Positions 1-5,316 of a stretch of DNA of 5,316 nt are shown here, one piece after another. The translations under genes and the position numbers were made by a program. The notes beneath the pieces were generated by a model. The model saw only the letters and a program-made list of their open reading frames with translations. It was not told the DNA's origin and ran no database searches. How positions within the stretch are numbered: the stretch's first letter is position 1; each line of letters opens with the position of its first letter. Origin of the DNA: an uncultured Saprospiraceae bacterium (GTDB lineage Bacteria > Bacteroidota > Bacteroidia > Chitinophagales > Saprospiraceae); the NCBI GenBank assembly GCA_937942405.1, contig CALDEN010000352.1, positions 1-5,316 of the forward strand, read 5' to 3'.

Positions 1-1
1 A

Positions 2-1465
2 TGGAGTAAGGGCTTAATACCACACCAACTTACGAGCAACTCCTTTGTAGGAAGAACTTATGCCGAATTAATATTGGGCTTTTTAAAAGATCTCGCAGCA
101 AATGGAGACACAATCGAGACAGTTTATATACTTGAATTAGGGGCAGGTCATGGTCGTCTAGCATTTCATATTCTAAAGCATTTAGAAAAACTGACGTCTT
201 TATCGAATATCAAACTGCCCCCATATTGCTACGTACTCAGTGACATCGTAGAGGACAACTTGGATTTTTTCAAAAACCATCCTCAACTAAAAACATACTA
301 CGACAAAGGTCTACTCGACTATGCCTATTATGATGCAATCGACGGAACAGATCTACACTTACGACATACCAATACTACAATCACAAAAGGCGATTTAGCT
401 CAACCGATCCTAGCAATAGGCAATTACTTTTTTGACTCTATCCCTAGCGACGTATTCCATATACGTGACAAAGTAATTAGTGCATGCTCCATAGCCATGC
501 ATGCCAAAGAGCTGAAAGATGTCCCTCATAGCGATGACTTGCATTTAAAAAACATCAGAGTCACTTATCAAAAAGAACCCATCCAAACTACTTTTTACAA
601 GGCCCCACTGATCAATGAGGTATTAGAAGAGTATCGACACTCCCTAAGTGACAGCTATGTGTTTTTCCCTGAAAAAGGAATGACCTGCATCGATAATCTA
701 AAGGCTCTGTCCCAGAAAGGCCTTATGCTTTTATCCATGGATAAGGGTTTTAAAAACATTGCAGACATTGATAAAAAGGGGCTCCCTGATCTAGTAAAAC
801 ATGGAAGTTTTTCGTTGTGGGTAAATTATCATGCTCTGGGAGCATACTGCGAGAAACAAGGAGGACTCTCATTCTTCCCTCAATTTGCGACATTCCATCT
901 TCAGGTAGGCTGTATGCTGTTTACAAAGGATAGTGCTGATTACACTTCTACTAAGGCAGCATATACTAAGTATGTCGATGACTTTGGACCTGACGACATC
1001 AATAGTATTAAAAAATTGATTTATGAAAACATGTCTGCGTTTTCTCTTATCTATATCCTTACATTATTGAGACTTAGTTATTATGATTCTAGTCTCTTTC
1101 TAAAATTACTACCTAGAATAAAAGAAGTAGCCAAAAAAATAAGTTACGCTGAACGAAATCGTCTCTCTCAAACTTTAGATGTGGTATGGGAATATTATTT
1201 CGACATAAACGAATCTACAAATCTAGCCCAGGAGCTTGCAGGATTACTTTTCGATCTAGGTTATTACCAGAAAGCTCTGGTCTATTACCAGCATTCTACA
1301 GATAAAAATGGGCATGAAACAGATACGTATTACAATACCATCTTATGTCATTACCAGCTGAGACAAGACGCTCTTTTTACTACTGCCCTAGACAAAGCGG
1401 AGACCATCTTCCCAGATTCAAAATTATTTGAGAAGCTGCATGACTTGGATCTAAATGCGGTTTAA
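2..1465 (+). CDS. MidA-like SAM-dependent methyltransferase with C-terminal TPR-like region (5' partial)
   Basis: The reading frame is open from base 2, so the gene enters from the left and 487 residues are visible. A TTG at 74 could be taken as a start, but it would cut off a conserved-looking stretch (SNSFVGRTYAELILGFL, residues 12-28) that resembles the segment before the SAM site in MidA proteins, so I reject it. Residues 44-54 (LELGAGHGRLA) are a glycine-rich SAM-binding motif I. Residues 139-148 (IGNYFFDSIP) match the MidA 'NEFFDALP' motif. Residues 245-250 (SMDKGF) and 267-288 (HGSFSLWVNYHALGAYCEKQGG region) match the late MidA blocks 'D(Y)GY' and 'HVDFTALA'. MidA and its mitochondrial relative NDUFAF7 support complex I assembly by protein arginine methylation. 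The extra C-terminus (about 335-487) is helical, and residues 407-475 look like one or two TPR repeats, suggesting a protein substrate or partner. The substrate is unknown. The family call is fairly secure; equivalence to MidA is not. Confidence 0.75.
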   Translation, partial: WSKGLIPHQLTSNSFVGRTYAELILGFLKDLAANGDTIETVYILELGAGHGRLAFHILKHLEKLTSLSNIKLPPYCYVLSDIVEDNLDFFKNHPQLKTYYDKGLLDYAYYDAIDGTDLHLRHTNTTITKGDLAQPILAIGNYFFDSIPSDVFHIRDKVISACSIAMHAKELKDVPHSDDLHLKNIRVTYQKEPIQTTFYKAPLINEVLEEYRHSLSDSYVFFPEKGMTCIDNLKALSQKGLMLLSMDKGFKNIADIDKKGLPDLVKHGSFSLWVNYHALGAYCEKQGGLSFFPQFATFHLQVGCMLFTKDSADYTSTKAAYTKYVDDFGPDDINSIKKLIYENMSAFSLIYILTLLRLSYYDSSLFLKLLPRIKEVAKKISYAERNRLSQTLDVVWEYYFDINESTNLAQELAGLLFDLGYYQKALVYYQHSTDKNGHETDTYYNTILCHYQLRQDALFTTALDKAETIFPDSKLFEKLHDLDLNAV

Positions 1466-1486
1466 GCTTTTAAAGCCTGTCCATAT

Positions 1487-1544
1487 TATTCAAGTTATTT
1501 TTAGTCGGGAATTGAAACAATCCTGCAATCAACTTGAGTATTTT
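1487..1544 (+). terminator. Possible nested-hairpin terminator after the methyltransferase gene
   Basis: In the 124-base gap between two convergent genes, bases 1487-1496 pair with 1531-1540 to give a 10-bp stem containing one G-U pair. Inside it, 1506-1514 pairs with 1518-1525 with one bulged A, one G-U pair and an AAA loop. Four T residues (1541-1544) follow directly, then CTAATTTT. This is compatible with a rho-independent terminator for the plus-strand gene ending at 1465. The T tract is short and the stems are AT-rich, so confidence is limited. The minus-strand side has no T tract, so it is not an obvious terminator for the helicase gene. A smaller hairpin (1459-1465 with 1470-1477) straddles the methyltransferase stop codon. 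Confidence 0.35.
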
Positions 1545-1632
1545 CTAATTTTGATAAAGGCACATATATACGCTTATCTTTCGCTACAGCTAGATACTGT
1601 ATACTCTTACTTTCCTTTTCTTTAGATGTTGG
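1504..1632 (-). other. Open -1 frame overlapping and following the helicase 3' end
   Basis: On the minus strand, one base out of phase with the helicase gene, 43 codons are open between TAA stops at 1633-1635 and 1501-1503. The peptide is protein-like, with charged and hydrophobic residues alternating (it includes IQYLAVAKDKRIYVPLSKLE). There is no ATG or TTG start, and the only GTG (1561-1563) is internal. It could therefore be expressed only by a -1 shift from the helicase gene, near its AAG-AAA-AGG-AAA codons. It may also be a decayed remnant of another gene, or chance. The helicase has a family-typical end in its own frame, which argues against a frameshift being needed. It also overlaps the possible terminator hairpin. 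Confidence 0.15.
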
Positions 1633-2888
1633 TTATTCATCTTCTGTATAGTCTGACTCATTTTATGAGTTGCTATGGCTACAAATGAGCACTCTTGTTT
1701 TAATTCGATAATTCCTACGTCTTCTTTTTTTAAGCCTACTTTCTTAAATAGAAAGCCCGCGATATCCCCTTTGGAAATTTTGTCTCGTCTCCCGCCAGAG
1801 ATAAAAAGCGTTTGCCATGGTGATTTAAAACGAGACATTACTCTAACTAGGGGTTCCTCCTCTAGATCTCCGATAAAATCCGGAAATGACTCTCCTATCC
1901 ATCTCACCACATAAGCTGTACCTTCTGCATTCATACGAGCTGTACGTCCGTTACGGTGCGTAAATTCATGACTACGTGTCGGGAAATGATAATGGATAAT
2001 GAATTTAAGTTCTTGTATATCGAGCCCTCTCGCCGCTAAGTCTGTGGCCAATAGAATCTGATACGATCCATTTCTAAATTTGACCAAAGATCGTTCTCTG
2101 TCTTGCTGCTCTAATCCGCCGTGAAAACAACCATGAGGTATTCCGTTTTCAGTAAGGTAATCACTTACTCGCTCGATGGAATCTTTAAAATTACAAAAGA
2201 TGATACCCGGATGGTTCCCGATATTATGGAGAGCCTTGACTAAGGTTGCCAGTTTGTCTTTGTCCGGAGAGATGATCGCTTTTATCTCCAACTTAGACTG
2301 GTGCTCGGATAGAAAATCTAAAATCACTGGTCGCTCGAGAGCGATAAATTTAGGAAGTTGATCTTCTTCAGTTGCTGAGGTTAAAATCTTCTTTTGCAAA
2401 TTGGGTAATAAATCGAGGATCTCACTCATCTCTTTATCGAATCCTACCTCTAGCGACTTATCATACTCATCCAGTACCAGAGCTTTTACATGAGTCGTCT
2501 CAAAACTTTCTCGCCTTAGGTGATCTGCAATACGCCCAGGTGTTCCTACTACTATAGTCGGTACATGCTTAAGCTCATCAAAATCTTTTGTCAATGCTCT
2601 ACCCCCATAAAATACATTGGTTTTAAATCCGGCTCCCATTTCTCGAATGACTTGCCCGATCTGCATGGCCAGTTCTCTAGATGGTACGATGATCATAAGT
2701 TGCACCTCGTCTTTCGTCTCATCTAAGCCAAATAGTAATGGAAGTAGAAAAGCTACTGTTTTTCCTGATCCTGTAGGAGATAAAAGGATGACCTCTGCAC
2801 TATTCTGTATCACTTTATACGCTTCATTCTGCATCGGATTGAGTTTCTCGATGCCTAATTTTTGCAATATTTGTTTTTGGGTTTTCAT
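1590..2888 (-). CDS. DEAD-box ATP-dependent RNA helicase with DbpA-type RNA-binding domain
   Basis: Complete 432-residue protein with the DEAD-box motifs in order: Q motif (about 12-20, LGIEKLNPMQ), Walker A SPTGSGKT (37-44), Ia PSRELA (69-74), GG (95-96), Ib VGTPGRI (114-120), II DEYD (140-143), III SAT (171-173), IV IIFCN (229-233), V ATDLAARGLD (281-290) and VI HRNGRTAR (311-318). Residues about 360-431 form a DbpA-like C-terminal RNA-binding domain (FISGGRRDKISKGDIAGFLF onward, ending KKRKVRVYSI). In E. coli and Bacillus homologues this domain binds 23S rRNA hairpin 92 during 50S subunit assembly, so a cytoplasmic role in ribosome biogenesis is the best inference. Motif II has Tyr where most family members have Ala. 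The ATG at 2888 gives an N-terminus that leads straight into the Q motif; no Shine-Dalgarno sequence is visible. The gene begins 15 bases after the dehydratase stop, so the two are likely co-transcribed. I give no symbol because orthology to dbpA rather than another DEAD-box paralogue is unproven. Confidence 0.92.
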   Translation of the reverse strand: MKTQKQILQKLGIEKLNPMQNEAYKVIQNSAEVILLSPTGSGKTVAFLLPLLFGLDETKDEVQLMIIVPSRELAMQIGQVIREMGAGFKTNVFYGGRALTKDFDELKHVPTIVVGTPGRIADHLRRESFETTHVKALVLDEYDKSLEVGFDKEMSEILDLLPNLQKKILTSATEEDQLPKFIALERPVILDFLSEHQSKLEIKAIISPDKDKLATLVKALHNIGNHPGIIFCNFKDSIERVSDYLTENGIPHGCFHGGLEQQDRERSLVKFRNGSYQILLATDLAARGLDIQELKFIIHYHFPTRSHEFTHRNGRTARMNAEGTAYVVRWIGESFPDFIGDLEEEPLVRVMSRFKSPWQTLFISGGRRDKISKGDIAGFLFKKVGLKKEDVGIIELKQECSFVAIATHKMSQTIQKMNNQHLKKRKVRVYSI

Positions 2889-2903
2889 GAATTCTTATCG
2901 CTA

Positions 2904-3842
2904 TTAAAATGGTAGTTTACTTAGATCGACATTGCCTCCGCTGAGTATGATCCCAATGTTTTTATTTTTGAATTTTTCTTTTTGTTTTAATACGGCAGCA
3001 AAAGGAACCACACATGAAGGCTCTATGATAATCTTCATCCGTTCCCAGATGAGTCTCATGGCTTGCACAATTTCCGCTTCTTCTACTCGTATAATATCGT
3101 GCACATGCTTTTGGATGATCGGGAAATTTATGTCTCCTAAATGAGTACGTAGTCCATCTGCTATTGTATTACTTGATTCATTGAACTCTATTTTTCCAGA
3201 ATGAAAAGATCTGTATGCATCATCTACTGTCATGGGTTCACCGGCGATGACCTTACAGTTTTCAGAAAAATGATGTGCAGATAATGCCGTCCCAGCGAGT
3301 AGTCCTCCTCCACCTACAGGTGTCAAAATAAAATCCAAGTCTCCATAATCTTCTAGAAGCTCTTTGGCTGCTGTACCTTGCCCGAGAATTACATTGAGAT
3401 CATTACTCGGATGTATAAAACTGCAGCCATGCTTTTCTATCAACGTCTCAGCCATCAATTCTCTATCCTTTATATGGTTTCCAGAAATGTGTATCTCTCC
3501 TCCGTAATCAGCAACGGCATCTTTTTTTACTTGTGGAGCATTTTCAGGCATAACGATATACGCTTTGATACCTAGAATACGAGCAGCAAGTGATACCGCT
3601 TGAGCCATATTTCCAGAACTATGTGTGACGATTCCTTTGGCTCTTTGATCCTCCGATAGGGCCAATACCGCATTAACGGCACCTCTGATCTTAAAAGCAC
3701 CCATTTTTTGGAAATTCTCACACTTAAAGTGAATTTTGGCTCCAGCCAAAGAATCCAATAAGCTAGAACGCAATACAGGTGTATTATGTATAAATGGCTT
3801 TATACGATCATGATGTTCTTTAAGAATGTGGTGATATTCCAT
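2904..3842 (-). CDS. PLP-dependent threonine/serine dehydratase or serine racemase (fold type II)
   Basis: Complete 312-residue cytosolic enzyme, the length of single-domain serine racemases and catabolic (TdcB-like) threonine dehydratases. It lacks the regulatory ACT domain of biosynthetic IlvA. Visible motifs: MGAFKIRGA (47-55) with K51 as the PLP Schiff-base lysine; SSGN (75-78), which holds cofactor and the catalytic serine in serine racemases; the phosphate-binding loop PVGGGGLLAG (175-184); GEPMTVDDAY (201-210), whose E202 and D208 match the divalent-metal ligands of eukaryotic serine racemase; TIADGLR (226-232); and SGGNVDL (301-307) near the C-terminus. The SSGN motif is followed by Met79 instead of the usual His. 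The likely reaction is beta-elimination of serine/threonine to pyruvate/2-oxobutanoate plus ammonia, and/or serine racemisation; sequence alone cannot separate these. ATG at 3842 is the only plausible start before an upstream in-frame stop. It is the first gene of a probable two-gene unit with the helicase. Confidence 0.93.
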   Translation of the reverse strand: MEYHHILKEHHDRIKPFIHNTPVLRSSLLDSLAGAKIHFKCENFQKMGAFKIRGAVNAVLALSEDQRAKGIVTHSSGNMAQAVSLAARILGIKAYIVMPENAPQVKKDAVADYGGEIHISGNHIKDRELMAETLIEKHGCSFIHPSNDLNVILGQGTAAKELLEDYGDLDFILTPVGGGGLLAGTALSAHHFSENCKVIAGEPMTVDDAYRSFHSGKIEFNESSNTIADGLRTHLGDINFPIIQKHVHDIIRVEEAEIVQAMRLIWERMKIIIEPSCVVPFAAVLKQKEKFKNKNIGIILSGGNVDLSKLPF

Positions 3843-3940
3843 AGCCCGAAAGTAGCAGGAGTTTTTTACATCGACTCTCTTTGTAGCAGTTAAAATATAG
3901 TAATCTTAACTTTTCGGCATTCGTTTTTTGACTAATTTGT
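3843..3940. promoter_or_regulatory. Divergent promoter region between dehydratase and exported-protein genes
   Basis: This 98-base AT-rich gap must hold the promoters for both outward-facing genes. On the minus strand, TATATTTT (3899 down to 3892) resembles the Bacteroidota -7 element TAnnTTTG with one mismatch and would place the dehydratase transcript start near 3885, but no -33 TTTG is visible at the right distance. On the plus strand, TAATTTG (3933-3939) and TTTG (3927-3930) are partial matches, placed so close to the ATG at 3941 that transcription from them would favour the second ATG at 3959. A direct repeat GTAGCAG occurs at 3852-3858 and 3883-3889. The region's role is secure from gene orientation; the individual elements are not. 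Confidence 0.4.
3852..3889. repeat. Direct repeat GTAGCAG, two copies 31 bases apart
   Basis: Identical 7-base copies lie at 3852-3858 and 3883-3889, both in the 5' leader or promoter region of the dehydratase gene. The 31-base spacing is close to three helical turns, so two sites would face the same side of the DNA. This would suit a regulator binding as two protomers or dimers, but a 7-base repeat in a short region can arise by chance. Confidence 0.25.
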
Positions 3941-4750
3941 ATGTTATCAAAAATATTTATGAAACATCTGACAACTATATTACTCTTATACTTCCTCTTA
4001 TGTAGTGGATTTCTTTCTGCTCAAGACGGAGAAATAGAGGAAGCCAAAACATGTTTTCTTAAAAAAATAGATTTAATATTAGGTGGCAAAATACAAATGA
4101 ACTCGAGTGACCAATCTACTCTTAATGACTTTATTTCTAATAACCTAAGTTCAGATTTCTCAAGTATTAACTCATTACAATATCAGGGCGTCCAAGACAA
4201 TCGTGATCTTAATTTCTATATGGGGATTATGATAGGAAAGCATCTTATGTTAGGAATGGAATATAGAACAATAAATACGGAAAGTCTTTACACCATTGAT
4301 TATGGCACTCCTGCTTCCCCATTTAGCTATAATTATGATCGGGTTTTGGACATGCATACAACCGGGATCATCGCTAGATATATGATACCTTTTTCTAAAA
4401 CTGTGAGTTTTTCATTTCAACCATTTGCATCTATAAACAAGCTAAATTCTATTTATTCTACCGGCTATGTTACTTCTACAAACTCCACGATTACTCGATA
4501 TGACCAACGTTTTAATTTTAACCGATTTGGGTTAAGTACACAACTCTGCTTCCATCTAAATAAACGATTTAATTTTATCGTAAATTTTGGTAGGTTGAGC
4601 TATATCGTTGGAGAGGTAAATCAGACGACGGTAAGTTTAGTAGATGGAGTAACACAGGGCGTCCCTATTTATGCTAAAGACGATATTAGCGATTTTGAAG
4701 CTCATTTCAATTATTCCACCTTATCGATAGGATTTGAAATAGTTCTATAA
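3941..4750 (+). CDS. Exported protein, probable outer-membrane beta-barrel, function unknown
   Basis: I do not recognise a named family. The 269-residue product begins with a signal peptide: a basic N-region (MLSKIFMKH), a hydrophobic core (about 11-25) and a cleavage region LSAQDG (25-30), typical of Sec export in Bacteroidota. The Cys at 21 is preceded by Leu-Leu and has no proper lipobox, so it is not an evident lipoprotein. The mature part has amphipathic, aromatic-rich beta stretches (about 41-53, 89-112, 138-150, 154-170, 187-208, 209-224, 252-269) separated by Asn/Ser/Thr/Tyr-rich loops. This is the look of a small porin-like barrel, though the C-terminal residue is Leu rather than the usual Phe. 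An alternative start at ATG 3959 (Met7) gives an equally good signal peptide; no Shine-Dalgarno sequence decides between them. It is transcribed divergently from the dehydratase and convergently with the oxidoreductase, so it appears monocistronic. Confidence 0.75.
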   Translation: MLSKIFMKHLTTILLLYFLLCSGFLSAQDGEIEEAKTCFLKKIDLILGGKIQMNSSDQSTLNDFISNNLSSDFSSINSLQYQGVQDNRDLNFYMGIMIGKHLMLGMEYRTINTESLYTIDYGTPASPFSYNYDRVLDMHTTGIIARYMIPFSKTVSFSFQPFASINKLNSIYSTGYVTSTNSTITRYDQRFNFNRFGLSTQLCFHLNKRFNFIVNFGRLSYIVGEVNQTTVSLVDGVTQGVPIYAKDDISDFEAHFNYSTLSIGFEIVL

Positions 4751-4765
4751 CAACCTTAGGTTCTT
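4749..4765. terminator. Small symmetric hairpin at the convergent stop codons
   Basis: Bases 4752-4755 (AACC) pair with 4759-4762 (GGTT) around a TTA loop, extended past one C-C mismatch by 4749-4750 (AA) with 4764-4765 (TT). The loop is the stop codon of the minus-strand oxidoreductase, and the left arm includes the last two bases of the plus-strand stop. The stem is short and lacks a solid T tract (CTTTCT follows on the plus strand), so a bidirectional terminator role is only a possibility. Confidence 0.18.
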
Positions 4766-5316
4766 TCTGGACTTACTTCTTTAGCTAGTGGCTCCTTAAA
4801 ACATATATGCCTCATTAAATGCTCTGCCCAGTATGGGACTAAAGATGCTCCCTTGGTTCCGAATCCATTAAATATATACATACGCTCATGCTCATAATGA
4901 GGACCTATATATGGTCGCCTATCCATAACCGTAGGTCTTACTGCGGCTATATGATCTAGGACTTCATATGGGGCTTTTAGATTGGCATTTAGAATTTTAA
5001 TTATCCTTTCTTTCTCTGACTCTGTGGGTTTTTCATCATCAAACTCCCACTCATATCCAGCACCTACCCAGAAAATGCCTTCGCCGAAAGGCACAATAAA
5101 TAGCTTTTGCTTGAGGATTTTGTCAGCATCACAATTTTCTATTTTAATAATTAATGCTTCTCCTTTAGACGGTTCATGGGCCAAATGTGAGAAATATGGA
5201 TTGCTCTTTACCTTATGGCCTTCAGCAAAAAAAATATTTTCAGCCTTCAATACATCATACTCTACTCCCTCTTCTGTAAAGTTTAACTTATCGTAATCAA
5301 ACTCTTGCTCCACAAT
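4756..5316 (-). CDS. FAD-dependent oxidoreductase, DadA/DAO-like family, C-terminal half (5' partial)
   Basis: The frame is open to the right edge: the GTG at 5311-5313 is preceded by an in-frame ATT, so the gene starts outside the window and 186 C-terminal residues are visible. The missing part would hold the N-terminal Rossmann GxGxxG FAD site of this family, usually 350-400 residues long. Seen here, numbered from the edge: KAENIFFAEGHKVKSNPYF (24-42, the internal 'v..a.G' FAD-contact region), PSKGEALIIKI (49-59), FGEGIFWVGAGYEWEF (77-92), AAVRPTVMDRRPYIG (124-138) and NGFGTKGASLVPYWAEHL (150-167), the C-terminal flavin-contacting motif of DAO/glycine oxidase-like enzymes. The family oxidises amines or amino acids, including D-amino acids, glycine and sarcosine; the substrate cannot be read from this half. 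Its stop lies five bases from that of the convergent exported-protein gene. Confidence 0.85.
   Translation of the reverse strand: MVEQEFDYDKLNFTEEGVEYDVLKAENIFFAEGHKVKSNPYFSHLAHEPSKGEALIIKIENCDADKILKQKLFIVPFGEGIFWVGAGYEWEFDDEKPTESEKERIIKILNANLKAPYEVLDHIAAVRPTVMDRRPYIGPHYEHERMYIFNGFGTKGASLVPYWAEHLMRHICFKEPLAKEVSPERT

Noticed and set aside
74..76. TTG at 74 as the start codon of the methyltransferase
   Set aside because: The frame is open upstream to base 2 and the upstream residues (SNSFVGRTYAELI) fit the conserved segment before the SAM motif, so the gene is truncated by the window edge.
482..505. Clustered GCATGC/ATGCAT palindromes in the methyltransferase gene
   Set aside because: They fall within coding sequence that reads normally, and short palindromes of this kind are expected by chance.
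1675..2907. Several plus-strand open frames of 61-96 codons opposite the helicase gene
   Set aside because: They are antisense to a helicase with all its motifs, and their translations show no recognisable domain.
2932..3575. Plus-strand open frames opposite the dehydratase gene
   Set aside because: Shadows of a well-conserved PLP enzyme on the other strand; no motif of their own.
3928..3956. TTGACT as a sigma70-type -35 box for the exported-protein gene
   Set aside because: No good -10 box sits 16-18 bases downstream, and the promoter would fall inside the coding sequence.
3961..4030. Lipoprotein signal at the Cys of LLCSGF in the exported protein
   Set aside because: The residue before Cys is Leu, not Gly/Ala/Ser, and a standard signal peptidase I-type site (LSAQDG) follows.
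4982..5296. 104-codon plus-strand open frame at the right end
   Set aside because: Antisense to the FAD oxidoreductase, with a Ser/Phe-rich translation typical of a shadow frame.
5311..5313. GTG as the start codon of the FAD oxidoreductase
   Set aside because: The frame continues to the edge and the visible protein lacks the FAD-binding N-terminus that the family needs.

Overview
This AT-rich window (roughly 40% GC by eye) looks like ordinary chromosomal DNA from a member of the Bacteroidota, probably a free-living or marine lineage. Three things suggest this. The gene starts lack Shine-Dalgarno sequences. A DbpA-type helicase carries a DE[F/Y]D-type motif II, which I recall from that phylum. 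A small beta-rich exported protein has a signal peptide ending in Ser-Ala-Gln. The phylum is an inference from style and family resemblance, not from a marker gene. I see no mobile element, CRISPR array, tRNA, rRNA or phage gene.

Layout. From the left edge to 1465 (+) is the 3' portion of a gene for a MidA-like (Methyltransf_28) SAM-dependent methyltransferase with a C-terminal helical/TPR-like part. Its true start lies outside the window. A 124-base convergent gap follows, holding a nested hairpin that may be a terminator. Next come two minus-strand genes: a fold-type II PLP-dependent threonine/serine dehydratase or serine racemase (2904-3842), then, 15 bases downstream, a DEAD-box RNA helicase with a DbpA-type RNA-binding domain (1590-2888). 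They are probably co-transcribed. A 98-base divergent intergenic region (3843-3940) separates the dehydratase from a plus-strand gene (3941-4750) for an exported, probably outer-membrane beta-barrel protein of unknown function. That gene meets, tail to tail with only five bases between stop codons, a minus-strand gene for a DadA-like FAD-dependent oxidoreductase. Only the C-terminal 186 residues of the latter are present; its FAD-binding N-terminus lies beyond the right edge.

How the genes fit together. The dehydratase/racemase and the DadA-like oxidoreductase could both act on amino acids, possibly D-serine or related compounds, but they are not in one transcription unit and any link is speculative. 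The helicase probably works in ribosome assembly. The methyltransferase and the exported protein have no clear partners here. I found no convincing new multi-gene system. The observations most worth checking are the methyltransferase-TPR architecture, a protein-like open -1 frame running past the helicase stop codon, and residue changes in motifs of the helicase and the dehydratase.
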